A stretch of DNA of 64,000 nucleotides from positions 62,001-126,000 of the forward strand of contig CAVQIM010000004.1 in NCBI GenBank assembly GCA_963712595.1. The letters run 5' to 3'. The stretch comes from VRUE01 sp963712595 (GTDB lineage: Bacteria; Actinomycetota; Thermoleophilia; Solirubrobacterales; 70-9). Below, piece by piece: positions 1-7,973 of this stretch. The position numbers and the translations under genes are program-made. How positions within the stretch are numbered: position 1 is the stretch's first letter; every line of letters begins with the position of its first letter. The notes below the pieces were generated by a model. The model was not told the DNA's origin, made no database searches, and was given only the letters and a program-made list of their open reading frames with translations.

Positions 1-1238
1 GGCGAATCGTCCCAGTCGAGCGAGTACTCGGGCCGGAAGTTGAGGACCGCGAGAGTGTGGGTCCCCGCGACCGAGTTGATCATCTCGTCCAGCATCGTGT
101 CGCTTCCCTCGTCCATCCAGTGCAGGTCCTCGATCACGAGGACGACCGTGTGGCGGCGGGTCGGGGCGTTGATCAGGCGACAGACGACCCCGCCCAGGGC
201 CCGCGCCCGCGCCTCCGGGCTCATCTGCCCGAGGGGACGGTCGGGATCGGGCACGCCGAGGAAGTCGAATACGAGGGGCAGCTCCTCGACCAGCTCGGGA
301 TCGAGGAGCAGCGCTCGCCCGGCGATCTTCTCGCGCGTGAGCCGCTCCGGCTCGCGCTCGCCGATGCCGAAGTAGGCGCGCAGCATCTGCAGGACCGGCA
401 TGAACGGGATCGACTGGCCATGCGACTGGGCCTGAGCCTCGAAGATCTCGAGCCCGCGCTCGCGGCAGCGTGCTGAGAACTCGTAGGTGAGGCGGCTCTT
501 GCCGATCCCAGGTTCGGCGACGATGCCGACCACCGCCCCTTCGCCGGCCTCGGCGCGGGCAAGCGCCTCCTCCAGCGCCGTCATCTCCGCGTCGCGGCCG
601 ACGAAGCGCGAGAAGCCGCGCTCGCGCGAGAGGTCCAGTCGTGAGCGCGCCGCGCCGACGCCCGCCAGCTCGAAGACCTCGACCGGCCGGCTCGATCCCT
701 TGATCTCGAACGGCCCCAGCTCCTTCAGGTCGAGGAAGCCGGCGGCGAGGGCGGCGGTGTGCTCGGTCAGGTAGGCGGAGCCGGGCTCGGCCAGCGCCTC
801 CATCCGCTGGGCAAGGCCGACGGTGTGCCCGATCGCCGTGTACTCGCCTTCCCCCTCGGCGCCGATCGCCCCCGCAACGACCTCGCCGGAGTTGATCCCG
901 ATCCGGGTCGAGAAGTTGAGGCCGGAGCCGCGCCGAAGCTCGCCGGCGTACTCGGAGACGTCGTCGAGCATCTGCAGGGCGGCGTAGCAGGCGCGGCGCG
1001 CGTGGTCCTCGTGCGCGATCGGCGCGCCGAAGACGGCCATGATCCCGTCGCCGGTGAACTTGTCGACCGTCCCCTCGAAGCGCTCGACGGCGGCGGCGAG
1101 GATGGCGAAGAAGCGCTGCATGATCTTGCGCCACTCCTCCGGGTCCTGCCCCTCGGCGAGGTCCATCGAGCCGCTCACGTCGGCGAAGAGCACGGTCACC
1201 TGCTTGCGCTCGGCGTCGTCCTTCACGGTTTCGATCAC
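1..1238 (-). CDS. Class III adenylate/guanylate cyclase fused to AAA ATPase (3' part beyond window)
   Basis: The visible N-terminal part contains a class III nucleotide cyclase domain (about residues 12-190), with metal-binding Asp in VTVLFADVSGS (D20) and in TGDGIMAVFG (D64). A short linker (FVGRDAEM) is followed by an AAA/NTPase module with Walker A EPGIGKS near residue 245 and a Walker B-like VLVIEDLHWMD. This arrangement is common in actinobacterial signal-transduction proteins that join a cyclase to a large STAND-type ATPase. The start is taken at GTG 1238; TAACCT lies 10 nt upstream and there is no Shine-Dalgarno. The gene runs off the left edge, so the C-terminal sensor region is unseen. 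It is divergent from the SDR gene at 1301. Confidence 0.85.
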   Translation of the reverse strand, partial: MIETVKDDAERKQVTVLFADVSGSMDLAEGQDPEEWRKIMQRFFAILAAAVERFEGTVDKFTGDGIMAVFGAPIAHEDHARRACYAALQMLDDVSEYAGELRRGSGLNFSTRIGINSGEVVAGAIGAEGEGEYTAIGHTVGLAQRMEALAEPGSAYLTEHTAALAAGFLDLKELGPFEIKGSSRPVEVFELAGVGAARSRLDLSRERGFSRFVGRDAEMTALEEALARAEAGEGAVVGIVAEPGIGKSRLTYEFSARCRERGLEIFEAQAQSHGQSIPFMPVLQMLRAYFGIGEREPERLTREKIAGRALLLDPELVEELPLVFDFLGVPDPDRPLGQMSPEARARALGGVVCRLINAPTRRHTVVLVIEDLHWMDEGSDTMLDEMINSVAGTHTLAVLNFRPEYSLDWDDS

Positions 1239-1300
1239 GACTCGAGGAAGGTTACGGGGGGCGTCACGTCGGCAGGTAAGTTCGCCTGTAGCCTGGCTGC

Positions 1301-2140
1301 GTGAGATCGGCTCTGGTCACGGGGGCGTCGACAGGCATCGGTCGGGCGACTGCCCTGCGGCTCGACGCTGACGGCTGGCGCGTCTTCGCCGGGGTGCGCC
1401 GGGTGGAGGACGCGGATTCGCTGCGCGCGGCGGCGTCGGAGCGGCTCGTTCCGGTGATCCTCGACGTCACCGACGCCGATCAGATCGCGGCAGCCGCGGA
1501 TCTGATCGGCAAAGAGGTGGGTGAGGCTGGCCTCGACGGGCTCGTCAACAACGCCGGCGTCTCGATCCCCAGCCCGCTGGAGACGATCCCGATCGAGGAT
1601 TTCCGTCGCCAGATCGAGGTCAACCTGACCGGCCAGGTGGCCGTTACCCAGGCGGTGCTGCCGCTGATTCGCAAGGCGCGGGGCCGGATCGTCTTCCTCA
1701 GTTCGATCGGCGGGCGCATCGCCTTCCCGCTGACAGGCGCCTACCATGCGGCGAAGTTCGGGGTGGAGGCGGTGGGGGACATCTTTCGCCAGGAGCTGCG
1801 CTCCTGGGGCATCTCGGTCTCGGTGGTCGAGCCCGGGTCGATCGACACCCCGATCTGGGACCGTGGCGAGCAAGAGGCGGACGAGATCGGCGCGCGCGTC
1901 CCTGCCCGCGAAGAGCTCTACGGCAAGGCGATCGCCAAGTACCGCAAGGTCGTCAGGAGCGTCGCCGATCGCGGCATCCCGCCGGCCAAGGTCGCCGAGG
2001 CGATCGAGCATGCGCTCACCGCGCGCCGTCCTCGCAGCCGCTATCTGGTCGGCCTCGACGCCAAGTTCCAGGCCCGCGCGAAGGTCTTCATCCCAACCCG
2101 GGTGTTCGACCGCATCGTGGCTCGCACCATGGGCCTGTAG
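1301..2140 (+). CDS. Short-chain dehydrogenase/reductase (SDR)
   Basis: The 279-residue protein has the classical SDR layout: glycine-rich TGASTGIG (residues 7-14) for NAD(P), NNAG near residue 83, a catalytic Ser in FLSSIGG, and YHAAK with Tyr148 and Lys152. The extended PGSIDTPIW stretch after the active site is also typical. The substrate cannot be read from sequence; sterol or fatty-alcohol type reductases are possible. The start is GTG 1301, and TAGCCT ends exactly 6 nt before it, so the mRNA is probably leaderless. It is a single gene, divergent from the cyclase gene with 62 bp between them. Confidence 0.9.
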   Translation: MRSALVTGASTGIGRATALRLDADGWRVFAGVRRVEDADSLRAAASERLVPVILDVTDADQIAAAADLIGKEVGEAGLDGLVNNAGVSIPSPLETIPIEDFRRQIEVNLTGQVAVTQAVLPLIRKARGRIVFLSSIGGRIAFPLTGAYHAAKFGVEAVGDIFRQELRSWGISVSVVEPGSIDTPIWDRGEQEADEIGARVPAREELYGKAIAKYRKVVRSVADRGIPPAKVAEAIEHALTARRPRSRYLVGLDAKFQARAKVFIPTRVFDRIVARTMGL

Positions 2141-2165
2141 GTCCGGCCGCCGCGGATCATCCACC

Positions 2166-2198
2166 TATACTGAGCAAACCGATTGACTGGTCAGTCAG
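2166..2198 (+). promoter_or_regulatory. Promoter (TATACT) with palindromic TetR-type operator
   Basis: TATACT at 2166-2171 is a strong -10 hexamer. Twelve bases downstream begins TTGACTG-GT-CAGTCAG (2183-2198), whose TGACTG/CAGTCA half-sites are perfectly inverted. The same half-sites and a similar position relative to the -10 occur before the acyl-CoA dehydrogenase at 49280. The operon behind it encodes a nitrilase and a TetR regulator, so autoregulation by that TetR is the natural inference. Confidence 0.7.
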
Positions 2199-2239
2199 TC
2201 AGCGTGGGGCGAGCGTAGCCCCGAGATCGTGAGGAACTC

Positions 2240-3067
2240 TTGCGCGCAGCGGTTGTACAGCTCAACTCGACAGACGACAAGGCGCAGAACATCGAGACGG
2301 CCGAGCGGCTGGTTCGCGCTGCCGCCGCCGACGGCGCCGGGCTTGTCGCGCTGCCGGAGAAGTGGAACCTGTTGGCAGGGGGAGAGGACCTCCTCGCCGG
2401 CGCGGAGCCACTCGACGGCCCGACGCTGAGCGCCGCCCGCGGCTGGGCGCGGGAGCTGGGCATCCACCTGCTCGCCGGCAGCATCTCGGAGCGGGCGGAG
2501 AGCAAGGCCTTCAACACCTCGGTCTTGATCGGCCCCGATGGCAGCGACCTCGCCGTCTACCGCAAGATCCACATGTTCGACGTCGACGTCGGTGGCGTCT
2601 CATACCGCGAGTCCGACCACGAGCAAGCCGGCGAGGAGATAGTCACCGCCCCGCTCGGCGAGGTCCTCGCTGGCCTCACCATCTGTTACGACCTGCGCTT
2701 CCCCGAGCTGTACCGGATCCTCGCCGTGCGCGGCGCTCGTCTGATCACGGTTCCCTCGGCCTTCACCCTCGCCACCGGGCGCGACCACTGGGAGGTGCTG
2801 CTGCGGGCGCGGGCGATCGAGAATCAGGCCTTCGTCCTCGCGCCGAACCAGGTCGGCGAGGCCGCGCCGCAGTTCAGCTCCTACGGGCACTCGGCGATCG
2901 TCGACCCGTGGGGGGTGGTGCTGGCGACGGCAGAGGACGGCGAGTGCTTCGCCGCCGCCGATCTCGACCTCACCGCTCAGGAGCAGGTGCGCGAGTCGCT
3001 GCCGTCGCTCGCCAACCGCCGTCCCCGGGCCTACTCCTGGCCGCAGCTGGCGGAGGCGCGCGCCTGA
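2240..3067 (+). CDS. Carbon-nitrogen hydrolase of the nitrilase superfamily (Nit1/Nit2-like)
   Basis: The 275-residue protein has the nitrilase triad: Glu40 in ALPEKWN, Lys109 in YRKIHMFDVD, and Cys149 in TICYDLRFPEL. The KIHMFDVD and CYDLRFPEL blocks are closest to the Nit branch, whose characterised members hydrolyse deaminated glutathione or other omega-amides. The exact amide here is inferred only. The start is TTG 2240, supported by GAGGAAC 7 nt upstream and by homology beginning at RAAVVQLN. It is the first gene of an operon and its stop overlaps the ATG of the following TetR gene by one base. Confidence 0.88.
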   Translation: MRAAVVQLNSTDDKAQNIETAERLVRAAAADGAGLVALPEKWNLLAGGEDLLAGAEPLDGPTLSAARGWARELGIHLLAGSISERAESKAFNTSVLIGPDGSDLAVYRKIHMFDVDVGGVSYRESDHEQAGEEIVTAPLGEVLAGLTICYDLRFPELYRILAVRGARLITVPSAFTLATGRDHWEVLLRARAIENQAFVLAPNQVGEAAPQFSSYGHSAIVDPWGVVLATAEDGECFAAADLDLTAQEQVRESLPSLANRRPRAYSWPQLAEARA

Positions 3068-3669
3068 TGGCCTCCAAGGCACCGCCGATCGACAAGCGCC
3101 GCCAGATCCTCGACGCGGCGATCCGCGTCTTCGCCCGCCAGGGCTTTCACTCGACCCGCGTCTCGGACATCGCCGATGAGGCCGGCGTCGCCTACGGCCT
3201 CGTCTACCACTACTTCAAGTCCAAGGACGAGGTGCTGAACGAACTCTTCAGCGAGCGCTGGTCGCTGCTGCTGACGGCGATCGAGGAGGCCGACAGCGAG
3301 GGCTCCTCGCCGCGGGCGAAGCTCGAGGCGGTGGCGGGCTTCATCGTCGATTCCTACCGTCACGACCCGGAGCTGATGAAGGTGATCATCGTCGAGGTCA
3401 CGCGGGCGGCGAACTCCTTCGGCCGCACCCATCTGCCGGAGATCCGCCGCGCCTACGACTCGATCGCCAAGATCGTCGCCGAGGGTCAGGAGGCGGGGGT
3501 CTTCCGCCGTGACATCGACCCCACCTTCGCCTCGATGTCCTTCTACGGGGCGATCGAGCAGCTGCTCTCCGGCTGGATCTTCGAGGTGATCCCCGCCTCC
3601 GACACCGACTTCGACCAGGCAAGGAGCCTTGTCGTGGCGACGATCTGCGACGGTCTCGAGCCACGATAG
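3067..3669 (+). CDS. TetR/AcrR-family regulator, FadR-like
   Basis: The 200-residue protein has an N-terminal TetR helix-turn-helix (about residues 9-55; RRQILDAAIRVFARQGF, SDIADEAGVA, LVYHYFKSKDEV) and an all-helical ligand domain. Length and pattern resemble the acyl-CoA-responsive FadR of Bacillus, but the ligand is inferred. It is co-transcribed with the nitrilase (TGATG overlap). The palindrome at 2183 upstream of the operon has two relatives, upstream of the aldehyde dehydrogenase (20943) and acyl-CoA dehydrogenase (49280), so this protein is the best local candidate for controlling all three. Confidence 0.88.
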   Translation: MASKAPPIDKRRQILDAAIRVFARQGFHSTRVSDIADEAGVAYGLVYHYFKSKDEVLNELFSERWSLLLTAIEEADSEGSSPRAKLEAVAGFIVDSYRHDPELMKVIIVEVTRAANSFGRTHLPEIRRAYDSIAKIVAEGQEAGVFRRDIDPTFASMSFYGAIEQLLSGWIFEVIPASDTDFDQARSLVVATICDGLEPR

Positions 3670-3684
3670 GTAAGGTCGGGCGGC

Positions 3685-3819
3685 ATGGACAACGACATCG
3701 TCAAACGTCTCGTCTGGAGCGGCATGCTCGCCGCGAGCGGCGCCCTTGCCAGCATCGTCGCGACCCGCATCGCCGGCTTCGCCTTCCGCCGACTCTTCGA
3801 CGAAGATCCGCCTGAGTAG
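3685..3819 (+). CDS. Small single-span membrane protein (44 aa)
   Basis: A 44-codon ORF starts at ATG 3685, with TAAGGT (3671-3676) ending 8 nt upstream, and stops one base before the GTG of the next gene. It has one hydrophobic helix (residues 11-34), flanking Arg/Lys, and an acidic DEDPPE tail. It resembles short actinobacterial DUF4235-type proteins that sit beside holin-X/DUF3618 genes, but is shorter than that family. Tight spacing with the next two genes supports it being real and part of an envelope cluster. Confidence 0.6.
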   Translation: MDNDIVKRLVWSGMLAASGALASIVATRIAGFAFRRLFDEDPPE

Positions 3820-3820
3820 C

Positions 3821-4264
3821 GTGGCCGAGCCCACCGGGATACCACCGCAGCAGCCGCCGCCCGCCGATCGTTCGGTCAGCGAGATGGTCTTCGACGTCGC
3901 CGAGAAGAGCTCGACCCTCGTCCGCGAGGAGATCGAGCTGGCGAAGACGGAGATCTCGGAGAAGGTCGGCAAGATCCTGCGCGGATCGGTGGTCGGGATC
4001 GCCGCCGGCACCTTCGCCTTCCTGGCGCTGATCCTGGTGATGGAGGGGATCGCCTGGCTGCTCGCCGAAGAGGTCTTCGACGGCAACGCCTGGCCCGGCT
4101 TCTTCGTCGAGGCGGCGCTCTTCCTGCTGATCGCCGCCGGGGCCGGCTTCTTCGCCTACCGCTCGGTCCAGGCCGGCGCGCCCCCGCTGCCCGAGCAGGC
4201 GATCGAAGAGGCGAAGCTGACCAAGGAAACCCTGGAATCAGGCGCAAAGGCGGGCGGCGAATGA
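3821..4264 (+). CDS. Actinobacterial holin-X family membrane protein (phage_holin_3-like)
   Basis: The 147-residue protein has an amphipathic N-terminal segment (SVSEMVFDVAEKSSTLVREE, then ELAKTEISEK) followed by two transmembrane helices around residues 55-80 and 95-120. This is the standard shape of the Act-holin-X family, found as housekeeping genes in many non-lysogenic actinobacteria. The start GTG 3821 directly follows the upstream stop; an upstream extension in the same frame would overlap the 44-aa gene. Its end overlaps the DUF3618 gene by four bases. The function is unknown; there is no sign of a prophage. Confidence 0.8.
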   Translation: MAEPTGIPPQQPPPADRSVSEMVFDVAEKSSTLVREEIELAKTEISEKVGKILRGSVVGIAAGTFAFLALILVMEGIAWLLAEEVFDGNAWPGFFVEAALFLLIAAGAGFFAYRSVQAGAPPLPEQAIEEAKLTKETLESGAKAGGE

Positions 4265-4509
4265 GCAGCCATCCCGAGCCCCGGCCCTCGACCATGGGAG
4301 TGCCAGGGCGTACCGCGGCCCAGATCCGCCGCGACATCGACCTTCAGCGGCGTGACCTCGGCACCTCGGTCGAGCTGCTGCGCGGTCGGGTCGCCGAGTT
4401 GACCGACTGGCGCCGCCAGGTGAACGAGCACCGCTCGCAGCTGATCGTCGGCGCCGCGGTCGCGGGCTTCGCCCTCGGCGGCCTGATGATGCTGCGCCGC
4501 CGCCGCTAG
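4261..4509 (+). CDS. DUF3618 family small membrane protein
   Basis: The 82-residue protein carries the DUF3618 pattern: RTAAQIRRDIDLQRRDLG, then LLRGRVAELTDWRRQV, a C-terminal transmembrane helix (about residues 60-77), and a final RRRR. The ATG overlaps the stop of the holin-X gene (ATGA), so translation is probably coupled. Together with the preceding genes it forms the frequent actinobacterial trio of small envelope proteins, whose function is not established. Confidence 0.8.
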   Translation: MSSHPEPRPSTMGVPGRTAAQIRRDIDLQRRDLGTSVELLRGRVAELTDWRRQVNEHRSQLIVGAAVAGFALGGLMMLRRRR

Positions 4510-4521
4510 CTTTCCGGCGCG

Positions 4522-4758
4522 ATGGCCGCAGACCTTTCAGAGATCCAGGGGATGATCGAGGCGGCGCTCCCCGGCGCCCGCGTCGAGGTCGCTGACGAAA
4601 CCGGCACTGGCGACCACCTCAGCGCCACCGTCTCCGCGCCCCAGTTCGAGGGCCTCTCGCGCATCGACCAGCACCGCCTGGTCAAGGCTGCGGTCAAGGA
4701 GCGCTTCGACGACGGCACGATTCACGCGCTCTCGGTCAAGACTGAGCCGTCGAGGTAG
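4522..4758 (+). CDS. bolA: BolA/YrbA family protein
   Basis: The 78-residue protein matches the BolA fold: IQGMIEAALPGARVEV, then DHLSATVSAPQFEGLSRIDQHRLV and a C-terminal FDDGTIHALSVKT with the conserved HALS. BolA proteins bind CGFS glutaredoxins and share an Fe-S cluster, and the next gene is such a glutaredoxin. TAGCTT ends 9 nt before the ATG, consistent with a leaderless or very short-leader transcript. Confidence 0.93.
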   Translation: MAADLSEIQGMIEAALPGARVEVADETGTGDHLSATVSAPQFEGLSRIDQHRLVKAAVKERFDDGTIHALSVKTEPSR

Positions 4759-4771
4759 CTAGTCTGTGTCC

Positions 4772-5164
4772 GTGGCCGACGCCGAGCTGAAGCAGAAGGT
4801 CGAGGAGCTGATCGCCGCCAACCCGGTGCTGCTCTTCATGAAGGGCACGCCGGAGGCGCCGCGCTGCGGTTTCTCGATGCGGGTCGTGCAGGTGCTCGAC
4901 TCGCTGGACGTCGAGTACGGCGCGATCGACGTGCTGCCGGCGCTGCAGCCGCTGCGCGAAGTCACCACCGAGATCTCCGACTGGCAGACGTTCCCCCAGC
5001 TCTACGTCAACGGTGAGCTGCTCGGCGGCGCCGACATCGTCGAGGAGATGTTCGACTCGGGCGAGCTGGCCGAGGCGCTTGGGGTCGAGCAGCCAGAGGC
5101 CGTCGCCGCACCCGCGTCTTCGCCTCCAGCGCAATCGCCGCCGCTTCAGATCGACGGCAGCTAG
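4772..5164 (+). CDS. Monothiol CGFS glutaredoxin (Grx4/GrxD type)
   Basis: The sequence contains LLFMKGTPEAPRCGFSMR with the monothiol CGFS site (Cys at about residue 32), followed by TFPQLYVNGELLGGADIVEEM, which includes the glutathione-binding TFP and GGxD motifs. A Pro/Ala-rich C-terminal tail of about 25 residues is extra to the family. Either GTG 4766 or GTG 4772 could be the start; TAGTCT ends 6 nt before GTG 4772, which fits the spacing at other genes here. It is adjacent to bolA, consistent with Fe-S cluster carrier or iron-sensing work. Confidence 0.93.
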   Translation: MADAELKQKVEELIAANPVLLFMKGTPEAPRCGFSMRVVQVLDSLDVEYGAIDVLPALQPLREVTTEISDWQTFPQLYVNGELLGGADIVEEMFDSGELAEALGVEQPEAVAAPASSPPAQSPPLQIDGS

Positions 5165-5547
5165 ACCGCTGCAGTCTCGGCGGCGTCGTCCTTCACCTGG
5201 AAGGAAGATCCGCAACCGCAGGCCGCAACCACGTTGGGGTTGTTGACCTGGAAGCCCGCGCCCTGCAGGCCTTCGACGTAGTCGACCTCGGAGCCGAAGA
5301 CGAACTGCATGCTGACCTTGTCGACGAGAACCGAGACGCCGTCGACCTCGAAGACGTGGTCGTCCTCCTTGGCACGGTCGAAGGCGAGCGCGTACTGAAA
5401 GCCCGAGCAGCCGCCGCCGCGGACAGCGACGCGCAATGCCTGATCGCCGGCGTCCTCCTGAGAGCCGAGCAGCTCAGCGATCTTGCCAGCTGCCTTGTCG
5501 GTCAGGGAGATCGCGGCCTGCGGCGCGTCATGTTGCGGGTCAGTCAC
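5161..5547 (-). CDS. HesB/IscA/ErpA-type Fe-S cluster carrier
   Basis: The 128-residue protein has the A-type carrier pattern: ISLTDKAAGKIAELL, GGGCSGFQYALAFD, and the C-terminal CGCGSSF, giving the three conserved cysteines that bind the cluster. The start is GTG 5547, because TACACT lies 7 nt upstream and family homology begins shortly after; a longer upstream reading frame has no family match. It is convergent with the glutaredoxin, overlapping it by four bases at the stops, so three Fe-S trafficking genes lie side by side. Confidence 0.92.
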   Translation of the reverse strand: MTDPQHDAPQAAISLTDKAAGKIAELLGSQEDAGDQALRVAVRGGGCSGFQYALAFDRAKEDDHVFEVDGVSVLVDKVSMQFVFGSEVDYVEGLQGAGFQVNNPNVVAACGCGSSFQVKDDAAETAAV

Positions 5548-5587
5548 TTTACAAAGTGTAGCGAGAGGTCTGAGAGAATCGCTTGAC

Positions 5588-6463
5588 TTGAGTTCTTCAC
5601 CCCAAACCGCGGTCGTCTGCGACACGACGGCATACCTTCCCGCCGAGCTCCTCGCCGCGCGGGGGATCCAGACGATCAGCCTCTATGTGGCGGTCGACGG
5701 CAACCAGGAGCGCGAGTCCGAGATCAGCGACTACGCCGCCTTCTATGAGCGCCTCCGTGCTTCAGAGGGCGGGGCGACAACCTCGCAGCCGTCGATCGGC
5801 GACTTCGTCGCGGTTTACGAGCCGTTGCTCGACGAGGGCAAGGAAGTCGTCTCGATCCACATCTCCGCGGGCATCTCCGGCACCTTCGAGGCTGCGAACC
5901 AGGCTCGCGAGCGCCTCGTTGCGGAGGGCAAGGGGGGTGAGCGCCTCCATATCTTCGACTCCCGCTCCGCCGCGGGTGGAATGGGGCTATCCGTTCTTGC
6001 CGCCTCCGCAGCAGCGGCCGCAGGCGAGGATGCCGCTGCGGCCATCGCCCGCGCCCAGCGAGCGCGGGAGGAGCTGAAGATGTGGTTCGCGATCGACACG
6101 CTCGAGTACTTGCGGCGGGGAGGGCGGATCGGCGGCGCTCGCGCCTGGATCGGCTCGGCGCTGAAGATCAAGCCGATCCTGACCCTGGAGGAGGAGATCA
6201 CCCCGGTCGAGCGCGTGCGGACCCGGGCGCGCTCGATCGAGCGTCTGCGCGACTACGCGCGCCAGCGCCACGAGTCGGGCTTAGACGGCTGGGTCGTGCA
6301 GCACATCCAAGACGACGAGACAGCCGCCGGCTTGATCGATGACGGCCGGGAGATCTTCGGCTGCGAGCCGGTCTTCACCTCGGAGATCGGCGCTGTCCTC
6401 GGCGCCCACGTGGGTCCGGGCCTGCTCGGCATCGGCAGCGTGTCTAAGGAAGTCCTCAGCTGA
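5588..6463 (+). CDS. degV: DegV family fatty-acid-binding protein
   Basis: The 291-residue protein begins TAVVCDTTAYLPAELLAARGI and has the EDD/DegV hallmarks ATTSQPSIGDFVAVYEPLL, VSIHISAGISGTFEAA, the DSRSAAGGMG lipid-pocket segment and a C-terminal ...GAHVGPGLLGIG. Family members bind long-chain fatty acids, in Gram-positives for fatty-acid kinase FakA; no FakA gene is visible here. The start TTG 5588 is chosen because homology begins there. The upstream extension would overlap the divergent Fe-S carrier gene. Confidence 0.9.
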   Translation: MSSSPQTAVVCDTTAYLPAELLAARGIQTISLYVAVDGNQERESEISDYAAFYERLRASEGGATTSQPSIGDFVAVYEPLLDEGKEVVSIHISAGISGTFEAANQARERLVAEGKGGERLHIFDSRSAAGGMGLSVLAASAAAAAGEDAAAAIARAQRAREELKMWFAIDTLEYLRRGGRIGGARAWIGSALKIKPILTLEEEITPVERVRTRARSIERLRDYARQRHESGLDGWVVQHIQDDETAAGLIDDGREIFGCEPVFTSEIGAVLGAHVGPGLLGIGSVSKEVLS

Positions 6464-6469
6464 ACGGCG

Positions 6470-7876
6470 TCAGCCGGAGACGCGCTGGCCGAGCGTCTCG
6501 AGCATCTCCTCGACCCGGACGAACTTGACGCGAGGGCGGCCGTGGGGCTCGCCGCGGCCGACCTCTGCCTGGTCAATCGCCTGCCAGTCCTCGAAGCTGA
6601 CGTAGCGGGTGCCGCGCTCGGCCAGGAGAGCCTCGACGGCGGCCGGGTCGGGGTTCTCGGGGCTGAGCAGAGTCTGTGACCCGATGTCGGCGAGCAGATG
6701 CTGGACGGTCTCCAGCGCGTCCTTCTTGTTGGTGCCGATCACGCCGGAGGGGCCGCGCTTGATCCAGCCCGCGGTGTAGTGGCCGACCTTGTGGCCGGAG
6801 TCGTGGGAGTCGAGCACGCGGCCGCCCTCGTTGAGGATCAGGCCGCGCTTGTCGTCGAAGGGCACGCCCTCGATCGGGATGCCGGTGTAGCCGACCGAGC
6901 GCAGCACCAGGCCGCACTCGAGCTCTTCGCGCTCGCCGGTGTCCTTGGCGCGCAGGGAGCCACCTTCCTCGACCAGCTCGTTGCGGCCGATCACGATCTT
7001 CTCGACCTTGCCGTCTCCCTTGATCTCGACCGGGGAAGCCAGGAAGCGCAGCACGATCCGCTGGCTCTTTCCCTCGGGAGTGCGCTGGGAGAACTCGCGC
7101 AGCGTCTCGACGTTGACGCGGGTGGTCTTGTCGACCTCGTCGGACTCGAGGAAGGCGGCGCTGGCCCCGTCGAGCTCGACGTCGGCGGGGTCGACGATGA
7201 CGTCGGCGTCCTCCATCTCGCCCAGCTCCTTGATCTCCGGGTTGGTGAAGGCGGCCTGGACCGGTCCGCGGCGCCCGAGCACGACGATCTCGCGGATCTG
7301 CTTGGCGTCGAGCAGCTCGATCGCGTGGTCGGCGGTATCGGTCTGGCGCAGCTCGTGGTCGGTCAGCGCCAGCATGCGGGCGACGTCCATCGCCACGTTG
7401 CCGTTGCCGATCACGACCGCCCGCTCGCAGGAGAGGTCGAACTCGTCGTCGGCGTAGTCGGGGTGGGCGTTGTACCAGCCGACGAAGGCGGTGGCGGCGT
7501 GGCTGCCGGGCAGCTCTTCGCCTGGGATGCCGAGCTGGCGGTCGGTCTCGCAGCCGACCGTGAAGACGATCGCGTGGTAGTGCCGCTCCAGATCCTCGAC
7601 CTCGATGTCGTGGCCGACCTTGACGTTGCCGAAGAAGCGGAAGCCCTCGCGCGCCGCAGTCTTCTCGTAGACGCGGATCACGGACTTGATCTTCGGGTGG
7701 TCGGGAGCGACCCCGCCGCGGACGAGGCCGAAGGGGGTGGGCAGACGGTCGAAGAGGTCGACCTGGGCGTGGGTGTCCGCGTCTTTGAGGATGTGCTCGG
7801 CGGCGTAGAAGCCAGACGGGCCTGCGCCGACGATGGCGACGCGAACTGGGTTCTCAGGGGTTCCGATCTTGGTCAT
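6470..7876 (-). CDS. fprA: FprA-type ferredoxin/adrenodoxin-NADP+ reductase
   Basis: The 468-residue protein has the adrenodoxin-reductase layout. The FAD-binding VAIVGAGPSGFYAAEHIL is near the N-terminus, followed by PTPFGLVRGGVAPDHPKIK. The NADP-binding VVIGNGNVAMDVARML lies mid-protein, then VLGRRGPVQAAFTNPEIKEL, and near the end AGWIKRGPSGVIGTNK with the conserved GVIGTN. It would pass electrons between NADPH and ferredoxin for P450s or Fe-S biogenesis. It is the last of three co-oriented genes after hemQ and the PAS-like gene. The start is taken at ATG 7876; an upstream extension of the frame has no family similarity. Confidence 0.93.
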   Translation of the reverse strand: MTKIGTPENPVRVAIVGAGPSGFYAAEHILKDADTHAQVDLFDRLPTPFGLVRGGVAPDHPKIKSVIRVYEKTAAREGFRFFGNVKVGHDIEVEDLERHYHAIVFTVGCETDRQLGIPGEELPGSHAATAFVGWYNAHPDYADDEFDLSCERAVVIGNGNVAMDVARMLALTDHELRQTDTADHAIELLDAKQIREIVVLGRRGPVQAAFTNPEIKELGEMEDADVIVDPADVELDGASAAFLESDEVDKTTRVNVETLREFSQRTPEGKSQRIVLRFLASPVEIKGDGKVEKIVIGRNELVEEGGSLRAKDTGEREELECGLVLRSVGYTGIPIEGVPFDDKRGLILNEGGRVLDSHDSGHKVGHYTAGWIKRGPSGVIGTNKKDALETVQHLLADIGSQTLLSPENPDPAAVEALLAERGTRYVSFEDWQAIDQAEVGRGEPHGRPRVKFVRVEEMLETLGQRVSG

Positions 7877-7973
7877 CTCGTCTATCTCGTGAGGGGAAAG
7901 GGGGAGTGTCCGGTGCAAGCCGTACGTCGGACAGCGAGCGCGAAAGGATAGGGAACTCGACGCTGCGGGCCGC

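Noticed and set aside
3821..4509. Holin-like gene as evidence of a prophage
   Set aside because: Act-holin-X and DUF3618 genes are normal chromosomal genes in actinobacteria; no phage structural, lysis or integrase genes are nearby.
5538..5550. TGACTGACC half-site at the start of the Fe-S carrier gene, similar to the TetR-type palindrome
   Set aside because: Only one half is present and it is explained by the N-terminal codons; no inverted partner.
7908..7935. TGTCCG/CGGACA inverted repeat between fprA and the PAS-like gene
   Set aside because: Only six paired bases with a long loop, within a co-oriented operon; too weak to call a terminator or operator.
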